From Clostridia bacterium (GTDB lineage: Bacteria; Bacillota; Clostridia; Peptostreptococcales; Acidaminobacteraceae), in assembly GCA_018399635.1 (NCBI GenBank), contig JAGYOH010000006.1, positions 1 to 64,000 on the forward strand: 64,000 nucleotides of DNA. Reading direction: 5' to 3'. The notes beneath the pieces are model-generated. The model was given only the letters and a program-made list of their open reading frames with translations. It was not told the DNA's origin and did not search any database. Of this stretch, positions 58,599 through 64,000 are shown in pieces. Made by a program: the position numbers and the translations under genes. Within the stretch, counting starts at the first letter, position 1. Every line of letters begins with the position of its first letter.

Positions 58599-59369
58599 AT
58601 GGTAGAAATTTTTGAAAATGAGACCATCGACGATCTGCAACGAAAGGGACTGAGAATCATTCAGCATCAGGACTATTTCAAGTTTGGCATCGATGCTGTT
58701 CTTCTGAGTCATTTTGCAAAAGTCAAAAAGGGCGGAGTCGTCGTGGATTTTGGAACGGGTACCGGCATATTACCCCTTCTCCTCAGTGCCAAAACCCAGG
58801 CCGGCCGGATTATCGGGATAGAAATCGACCCGGTCATGGCGGATATGGCCTCCCGCAGCGTCAGCTTGAACGCCCTTGAGGACAGAATCACCATCGAAGC
58901 CCTTGATATCAAGGAGGCGGGCCTGAGATTCGGGAAGAATACCGTGGATACCGTCGTCTGCAATCCGCCCTATTTCAAAGTCAGGGAAGGGCTGCAGAAT
59001 CCCAATGCCAACAAGGCTCTGGCCCGACATGAGGTCAGGATCACCCTGGAGGAAATCGTGCGGCAGGCTTCCCTGGTCTTGAAACCGGGAGGCAATCTCT
59101 ACATGATTCATAGACCCGGTCGTTTGAAGGAGATGATCCTTCACTTCAATGCCCATGGCATTGAACCCAAGGAGATTCAAATGATCAGTCCCAGGCGGCA
59201 CAAGGCCCCCAACCTATTCTTGATCCGGGGCAACAAGGGAGGCTCCGAGGAACTGAGATTTCTTCCTGAACTGGTGGTCTATCACGAGGAGGGGAAGTTC
59301 TCCAAGGAAATATGCGACATTTACTCTGAGGTGAAAATGGACGTTTTCAATAGTGAGGAGACCTTATGA
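58599..59369 (+). CDS. tRNA1(Val) adenine-N6 methyltransferase-like (TrmN6/YabB)
   Basis: From the ATG at 58599 (GGAGGCGGAC) the protein has 256 residues. It has HQDYFKFGIDAVLLSHF, the SAM loop VVDFGTGTGILPLLL and the N-methyltransferase motif NPPYF. It follows ricT and precedes rsmI with a 4-bp overlap, as in Bacillus yabB-yabC. Confidence 0.88.
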   Translation: MVEIFENETIDDLQRKGLRIIQHQDYFKFGIDAVLLSHFAKVKKGGVVVDFGTGTGILPLLLSAKTQAGRIIGIEIDPVMADMASRSVSLNALEDRITIEALDIKEAGLRFGKNTVDTVVCNPPYFKVREGLQNPNANKALARHEVRITLEEIVRQASLVLKPGGNLYMIHRPGRLKEMILHFNAHGIEPKEIQMISPRRHKAPNLFLIRGNKGGSEELRFLPELVVYHEEGKFSKEICDIYSEVKMDVFNSEETL

Positions 59370-60193
59370 CGGGAAAATTGATACTGATCCCCACTCCCAT
59401 AGGCAATCTGGAGGATATCACCCTGAGGGCGCTGAAGGTATTGGAGGAGGTTGATGTCATAGCAGCGGAGGACACCAGGCACAGCCTCAGGCTGCTCAAT
59501 CACTTCGGCATCAAGAAGCCCATGATCAGCTACCACCGGCATAACCGCCACAGTGCCGGTGAAAAAATCATTGAGATGATTCTTCAAGGAAAAAGCATCG
59601 GTCTCATTACCGACGCCGGCATGCCCGGCATCTCGGATCCGGGTTCTGAAATCCTTTCGCTTTGTCTTGGTGAGGGGATTTGCGTGGAAGCCCTGCCGGG
59701 GCCGTCGGCTTTTCTGCTGGGTCTGGTTCTGTCCGGCTTTGATACCGGGGAGTTTCATTTCATCGGGTTCTTGGAACGAAAAAAAAGGCCGAGGGACGCT
59801 CAGCTTTTACGGATCAAGGACTATCCCTTTACCACAGTCCTCTACGAAGCTCCCCACAGGATCGTCAAGCTGCTTGAAGAGCTTCACCACCACCTCGGTG
59901 ACCGGGAAGTGGTGCTGGCCAGAGAACTGACTAAAAAATTCGAGGAAATCATTCGAGGCCCCCTCCCCACAGTGATGGCGGCCTTTGAGTCAAAGCCACC
60001 CAAGGGTGAGTTCGTGGTTGTGATCTCCGGTGCCGTGGAGGAAGTCCCTGAGGCCTCTCAAGCGGCTATCAAAGAGATGCTTGAAGCCGTGATGGCGGAG
60101 GGCTTTTCCAAGAAAGAGGCCATTGAGCGCGTGGCCACCCGATACAAGCTTCCCAAAAAGGAAGTCTACAGAGAGGCCCTGAAAATCAAATAA
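59366..60193 (+). CDS. rsmI: 16S rRNA 2'-O-ribose C1402 methyltransferase
   Basis: The 275-residue protein has LILIPTPIGNLEDITLRAL, AAEDTRHSLRLLNHF, ITDAGMPGISDPG and LPGPSAFL, all standard for RsmI. It modifies C1402 of 16S rRNA. It ends the plus-strand cluster and faces the abrB-type gene. Confidence 0.95.
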   Translation: MTGKLILIPTPIGNLEDITLRALKVLEEVDVIAAEDTRHSLRLLNHFGIKKPMISYHRHNRHSAGEKIIEMILQGKSIGLITDAGMPGISDPGSEILSLCLGEGICVEALPGPSAFLLGLVLSGFDTGEFHFIGFLERKKRPRDAQLLRIKDYPFTTVLYEAPHRIVKLLEELHHHLGDREVVLARELTKKFEEIIRGPLPTVMAAFESKPPKGEFVVVISGAVEEVPEASQAAIKEMLEAVMAEGFSKKEAIERVATRYKLPKKEVYREALKIK

Positions 60194-60195
60194 AA

Positions 60196-60221
60196 AACCC
60201 TGTGAAGGGTCTCACAGGGTT
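60196..60221. terminator. Terminator between rsmI and abrB
   Basis: AACCCTGTGA (60196-60205) pairs with TCACAGGGTT (60212-60221). The T-run is on the minus strand, mainly serving the abrB-type transcript. Confidence 0.78.
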
Positions 60222-60227
60222 CATCGG

Positions 60228-60473
60228 TTATTTCATGGCTATGATCTCAGCGAGACACTCCGGGCAGATGTTTTTTCCCTTGATGTTTTTGACACCCTTT
60301 GCCTGACCGCAGAATATGCATGCTGGTTCATATTTCTTTAAGATGATCATGTCTGCATCGACATAAATTTCTAGTGCATCCTTCTCCCCAATAGAAAGAT
60401 TCCGTCTAAGTTCGATGGGCAGTACCACCCGACCCAGCTCATCGACTTTTCGTACGATACCGGTTGATTTCAT
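60228..60473 (-). CDS. abrB: AbrB/SpoVT-type transition-state regulator
   Basis: The 81-residue protein has the swapped-hairpin AbrB domain (TGIVRKVDELGRVVLPIELR) and a C-terminal CIFCGQAKG...CPEC zinc-ribbon-like tail common in clostridial AbrB. AAAGGAGGTCCAC precedes the ATG. It regulates growth-phase genes in relatives. It lies next to rsmI, as in Bacillus. Confidence 0.92.
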   Translation of the reverse strand: MKSTGIVRKVDELGRVVLPIELRRNLSIGEKDALEIYVDADMIILKKYEPACIFCGQAKGVKNIKGKNICPECLAEIIAMK

Positions 60474-60574
60474 GTGGACCTCCTTTGATAGATTAACAAC
60501 AATTCTTACTAAAATAATACCAAAAAAATGTTTAGATGTCTATTAAAAATTGGAAATAGCTACTTGAGATGTAA

Positions 60575-60604
60575 AAACTACCCTGTCATGAGACCGGGTA
60601 GTTT
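60575..60604 (-). terminator. Terminator after small coiled-coil membrane gene
   Basis: AAACTACCC (60575-60583) pairs with GGGTAGTTT (60596-60604); the minus strand continues with T residues. Confidence 0.78.
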
Positions 60605-60649
60605 GTCAATGCACAAATCAGGTGAAAATCGACCAGACCCAGAGGAGAA

Positions 60650-61027
60650 TCATTCGTCGCTCTTTTCAACAGCAACCCCCCTGTGGGGCTTTTCTTTTTT
60701 CTCTTCCTTGGAAAATTTTTCCCTGAGATTTTTGACATTGGTCAACTTTTCAGTAATGCCGGCCAGGTTGTCGACGGTCCCATTGAAGGCGGCGATATCC
60801 TTAGCCAGGTTTTTAGAAATGCTGTCGAAATTCTTGGTGATGCCCGGCGCGGTCTTCAGAATCTCATCGACGTGACTCCGGTTGTCCTCCAGGACCTTGT
60901 TGATATCCCTGAGGGACATGAAGATTCTCCGGAGAATGAAGATGATATAGATGAGTATGATGATCAAGGCGGCCCAGATGGCGAATTTCCCTAAGTCACT
61001 CAGGGTCAGTACGATTTGTGTGTTCAT
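60650..61027 (-). CDS. Small membrane protein with coiled coil (DUF948-like)
   Basis: The ATG at 61027 follows GGAG and gives 125 residues. One membrane helix (about 12-33) is followed by a charged coiled coil (RDINKVLEDNRSHVDEILKT onwards) and a lysine-rich tail. The layout resembles DUF948/YtxG-type envelope-associated proteins. The function is unknown. Confidence 0.72.
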   Translation of the reverse strand: MNTQIVLTLSDLGKFAIWAALIIILIYIIFILRRIFMSLRDINKVLEDNRSHVDEILKTAPGITKNFDSISKNLAKDIAAFNGTVDNLAGITEKLTNVKNLREKFSKEEKKEKPHRGVAVEKSDE

Positions 61028-61086
61028 TTTGATCACTCCAATTCTATACCTACAGTATAAAACATTTTTGCTTTTTCAACAAACGG

Positions 61087-62487
61087 CTATTTTTTCTTTT
61101 TGGGTGACATGTGGATCGCCATTTCACTGATTCCGCTGATGGCTTCTGCAAAGGCCTCTGAGAGCGTCGGGTGGGCGTGGATGGTATGTGCCACACTGTG
61201 GACGTCGAGGTCGTTGTTGATGGCCAAAGCCGCTTCATGGATCAAATCAGAGGCGTGGGGCCCCATGATGTGGACGCCGAGGATCTTGTTGGTCTCTTCG
61301 TGGGCAATGACCTTTACAAAGCCGTCGGTGTTTCCCAGAGCCAGGGATTTGCCGTTGGCGGCAAAGAGAAACTTGCTGCTTTTGAAGGGAATCTCCTTTT
61401 CAAGGGCCATTTCTTCAGTCATCCCCACATAGGCGATTTCAGGTTCGATGAAGACGCAGTCCGGGACGACATCGTAATTGGTGGAGGGACTGTGGCCCAG
61501 GATGGTTTCAACGGCATCCAGGGCCTCGTGGGCGGCGACATGGGCCAGCATCAGTCCGCCGATGGCGTCGCCTACGGCATAAATCCCGGGGATATTGGTT
61601 TCGAAGTTCTGATTCACGGTGATGCCTTTGGACGAATAAGCCACGCCGGCCTGGTCAAGACCCAGGGTGTCGAAGTAGGGCCTTCTGCCCGTCGCCATCA
61701 GCAGGTATTCTGCTTGGATGGTGGAGGAAATATCCTTTTTCTTGTCATGAAGGGTGATGGCAAGCAGGCCGTCCCCTTCAGCCACGGACTGGACTCTGGA
61801 ATCCTTAAGGATTTTGAGCCCCTGTCGTTTGAGGATGGGTGCAAGTCGTTTCTGGATTTCCGTATCGATCCGCTTGAGGAGGGTGGAGGAAATCACGGTG
61901 ACCTCCGTACCCAGGGCGTTGAAGATTGAGGCGAATTCAATGCCGATGACCCCGCTGCCGGCAATCGCAAGACTTTTGGGGAGTTCCCTCAGTTCAAGAA
62001 GTTCATCGCTGGTGATGACATGCTTCAGGCTGATACCGGGAATATCGGGGCGTGTCGGCACCGAGCCCGTGGCGATGAGGATGCGGTCGGACTCGAGCTG
62101 CAGCTCTCCCTCCGGTGTGGTGACCTTCAAGCGGTTGGAGGAGAGGAAGGTGGCTTCCCCCGCGATCACTTCAACCTGGTTATCCCTCAGAAGTTGTTCC
62201 ACTCCCTTGACCAGTTGGGAGACCACCTGGTCCTTCCTGGCCATGATTTTTGCAAAATCAATGGTGTAATGATCCACACTGATGCCGAAATCATCGATAT
62301 GGCTGAGGGTGCTGAGGATTTCCGCATTTCTCAGCAGGGCCTTGGTTGGGATACAACCCCTGTTCAAACAGGTGCCTCCGATTTCAGCCTTTTCAATCAG
62401 GGTCACCTTGGCACCGAGTTGTGCGCCCCGTATAGCGCCGACATAACCTGCGGTACCGCCGCCGATGATTATCAATTCCTTTTTCAT
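61087..62487 (-). CDS. lpdA: Dihydrolipoyl dehydrogenase
   Basis: The 466-residue flavoprotein has the FAD motif IIGGGTAGYVGAIRGAQLG, the redox disulfide GGTCLNRGCIPTKALL, the NAD motif AIAGSGVIGIEFASIFNALG and the C-terminal HAHPTLSEAFAEA with the active-site histidine. It reoxidises lipoyl domains of glycine cleavage or 2-oxoacid dehydrogenases; none of those genes lies in the window. It fits with lplA and lipA at 16.5-18.4 kb. Confidence 0.93.
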   Translation of the reverse strand: MKKELIIIGGGTAGYVGAIRGAQLGAKVTLIEKAEIGGTCLNRGCIPTKALLRNAEILSTLSHIDDFGISVDHYTIDFAKIMARKDQVVSQLVKGVEQLLRDNQVEVIAGEATFLSSNRLKVTTPEGELQLESDRILIATGSVPTRPDIPGISLKHVITSDELLELRELPKSLAIAGSGVIGIEFASIFNALGTEVTVISSTLLKRIDTEIQKRLAPILKRQGLKILKDSRVQSVAEGDGLLAITLHDKKKDISSTIQAEYLLMATGRRPYFDTLGLDQAGVAYSSKGITVNQNFETNIPGIYAVGDAIGGLMLAHVAAHEALDAVETILGHSPSTNYDVVPDCVFIEPEIAYVGMTEEMALEKEIPFKSSKFLFAANGKSLALGNTDGFVKVIAHEETNKILGVHIMGPHASDLIHEAALAINNDLDVHSVAHTIHAHPTLSEAFAEAISGISEMAIHMSPKKKK

Positions 62488-62634
62488 AATACGACAAACC
62501 TCCTTGAAGGGCGATTGCTACAAGAGAAATCAAAAGAAGATTTCTTAGAAGGACAAGCTTGTAACGGCTATCTTTAGTAACTATTTTACTAAGTTTTCGG
62601 CATAAATGAAAGAAATTTACTCCTTTGGGACAAG

Positions 62635-62665
62635 AAAAAACCTGTATTGCTCCTACAGGTTTTTT
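62635..62665 (-). terminator. Terminator after stalk-protein gene
   Basis: AAAAAACCTGTA (62635-62646) pairs with TACAGGTTTTTT (62654-62665), giving T-runs in both directions; it lies just past the stop of the minus-strand stalk-protein gene. Confidence 0.8.
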
Positions 62666-62698
62666 GATGGATGCCAGTGGGTTGACCGGGAAAGCGGT

Positions 62699-63670
62699 TC
62701 AATTCATGAGTTCACCGTTGTCTATGGTGATCTGCCCCTCGAAGACATAGGCGTTGTTCACGGCAAGAACTTTTTTAAAAAAGCCGATGGGGACGAAGGT
62801 GCGATCTTCCACGATCACGGGTGCGGCACCCAGGACATGGTCTTGGCCCTCGGAGTCCCGGTAGAGGTCTTTCCCGATGGGAACCCTGATTTCCCTGTCC
62901 AGGGTGACGATTCTATTTTCGCCGTCCCAGGCCACCTCAAAGCCCAGAGCTTCAGAAATGGCCCGCAGGGGCAGCATCACTTGACCTTGATCATCAAAAA
63001 AGGCGGGCGGTGCGTCGATGAATTGGTCCTCGACGACGATGGGCATTTCATCCACCTTGAGGGTGAACATCGTATTCGCATTTTCCTCCAGGACGACGAC
63101 TTCCAGGGGGGTGGTCTGGGCCGGTATGCTTCGGGTGGAGAAGGTATAGGTGACGATCAGATGGTGAGAAGCGATGTCTCCTTCATAGGGTCTGCCGTAT
63201 CGATCAGTGGCCGGCAGGTCCTCAGAAGGATTCAATTTGAGAAGGTCGTCTGAACTGGTCAGTTCTTCGTTGAAATAGTCCACCTTGACCTGGCGCGTGT
63301 CCTCCTTGACGACGATGACCTCCGCAGGATATCGGGGTGGATAGATCAGGGTGACAGGGACGTCGGACTTCAAGAATCCTTCGATCTCAGAGCCCACTTC
63401 AAGGAACTCTTCACCGACAAAATAGGTCATATCGGTCAGAGTGAAATAAAATATTCCGGAGTCTTCATGATTGACTTGCAGGCTGGTGATTTGCCCCCCC
63501 TCCTCCTCGATACTGACAACCTTTCCTGAAAAAGAGACGTAGACAGCCGGATTGCTCTCCGGATTTGCCGGGGGTGTTGTGAGGGCCTGGGATTGAATCA
63601 GGCTCAGAGGGGCACTGAGAATCATAATGCCCAGCATCAGAAGCCGTGTGATTTTTTTGCTGTTTTTCAT
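62699..63670 (-). CDS. Secreted copper-amine-oxidase-N-like stalk protein
   Basis: The ATG at 63670 follows CAGGAGG and gives 323 residues. A signal peptide (MKNSKKITRLLMLGIMILSA, cut near SQA) starts the protein. The C-terminal third matches the copper amine oxidase N-terminal (stalk) domain: VMLPLRAISEALGFEVAWDG and RTFVPIGFFKKVL. Such domains are common in surface proteins of Clostridia and do not imply copper oxidase activity. The middle region is not recognised. Confidence 0.82.
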   Translation of the reverse strand: MKNSKKITRLLMLGIMILSAPLSLIQSQALTTPPANPESNPAVYVSFSGKVVSIEEEGGQITSLQVNHEDSGIFYFTLTDMTYFVGEEFLEVGSEIEGFLKSDVPVTLIYPPRYPAEVIVVKEDTRQVKVDYFNEELTSSDDLLKLNPSEDLPATDRYGRPYEGDIASHHLIVTYTFSTRSIPAQTTPLEVVVLEENANTMFTLKVDEMPIVVEDQFIDAPPAFFDDQGQVMLPLRAISEALGFEVAWDGENRIVTLDREIRVPIGKDLYRDSEGQDHVLGAAPVIVEDRTFVPIGFFKKVLAVNNAYVFEGQITIDNGELMN

Positions 63671-63761
63671 CAATATTACCTCCTGTAGGCTGTTCTTTCT
63701 AGAGGTTAGACGACAGGGGATTTGATTTAGTTCAAGGATGAATGTCCCGACTTGGGGAAAT

Positions 63762-63804
63762 AAAAAAAACATTGCCGCAAAGGAACTCCTACTAAGCGGC
63801 AATG
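63762..63804 (-). terminator. Terminator of the gene entering from the right edge
   Basis: CATTGCCGC (63770-63778) pairs with GCGGCAATG (63796-63804); the minus-strand transcript continues into eight T residues (63762-63769). Confidence 0.78.
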
Positions 63805-63896
63805 CCTATTCTCCTTGAAAATGGGTGGTTTTTCTGCTGGAGGTTGACACCTAATGAATAATTGTTTTGAAATGCGGTCAAAAAGCCATCAAGCTA

Positions 63897-64000
63897 CTAT
63901 TTGAGATTCTCCTTAGACGACAACAGGGTCGGAGAAAGGGTTTTTTTGGCTTCGAAAATGAGAATAATCGCCAAGATGAAGAGGGCGACGGGGAAGAAGA
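63897..64000 (-). CDS. 3' end of a membrane protein gene (partial)
   Basis: The last 33 codons before a TAG at 63897-63899 read FFPVALFILAIILIFEAKKT and onwards, a membrane helix followed by a short basic tail. The rest lies outside the window and the family cannot be named. A terminator follows at 63762-63804. Confidence 0.6.
   Translation of the reverse strand, partial: FFPVALFILAIILIFEAKKTLSPTLLSSKENLK

Overview
The window looks like part of the chromosome of a low-to-mid GC Firmicute, probably a member of the Clostridia. This rests on the replication-origin gene order (rpmH, rnpA, yidD, yidC, khpB, mnmE, mnmG, rsmG, noc, parA and parB on one side; dnaA, dnaN, yaaA, recF, gyrB and gyrA on the other), strong AGGAGG ribosome binding sites, frequent GTG/TTG starts, a T-box leader, an AbrB-type regulator and an rsbV-rsbW-sigB-like operon. 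No genus can be named from the sequence alone.

Layout. Positions 1-0.9 kb carry an orphan OmpR-type response regulator. From 10.9 kb down to 0.9 kb on the minus strand lies a co-directional block: a SpoIIE/PP2C phosphatase with a periplasmic sensor region, three or four small cysteine-rich proteins with double-glycine leaders, a short HlyD-like adaptor, two NHLM-type ABC exporters (the first with a C39 leader peptidase), another double-glycine protein, a STAS anti-anti-sigma factor and an RsbW-like ATPase. This joins peptide export to partner-switching control without a visible modification enzyme, and it is the most unusual part of the window. A tRNA-Arg(CCT) follows at 11.2 kb, then an eight-gene Mrp/Mbh-type cation antiporter operon (11.3-15.4 kb) behind a diacylglycerol-kinase-like gene. 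Lipoate ligase, lipoyl synthase and a PhzF-like protein occupy 16.5-19.2 kb; a parS site lies in front of the phzF-like gene.

From 19.3 to 36.8 kb is the origin region. DnaA-box clusters flank dnaA, and a DnaA-trio-like unwinding element sits between dnaA and dnaN. From 36.9 to 38.4 kb is an rsbV-rsbW-sigma operon. Then come trpS, a DbpA-like DEAD-box helicase, an sdpR-sdpI autorepressor/immunity pair with a clear operator, a GntR regulator, nadABC for de novo NAD synthesis, murI, a T-box-controlled serS, an M3 peptidase, glnS and an aminotransferase. The segment from 54.5 to 60.2 kb is the conserved cluster Orn/Lys/Arg decarboxylase, signal peptidase, DarA, holB, ricT, trmN6-like and rsmI, ending at convergent abrB. 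The right end holds a small coiled-coil membrane protein, dihydrolipoyl dehydrogenase, a secreted copper-amine-oxidase-like stalk protein and the 3' end of a membrane protein gene.

How the genes may work together: the phosphatase, STAS protein and ATPase flanking the exporter form a plausible switch, but no sigma factor lies beside them. The sigma operon at 37 kb is a candidate partner by inference only. Gene starts were chosen by ribosome binding sites and family N-termini, and differ in places from the longest open frame.
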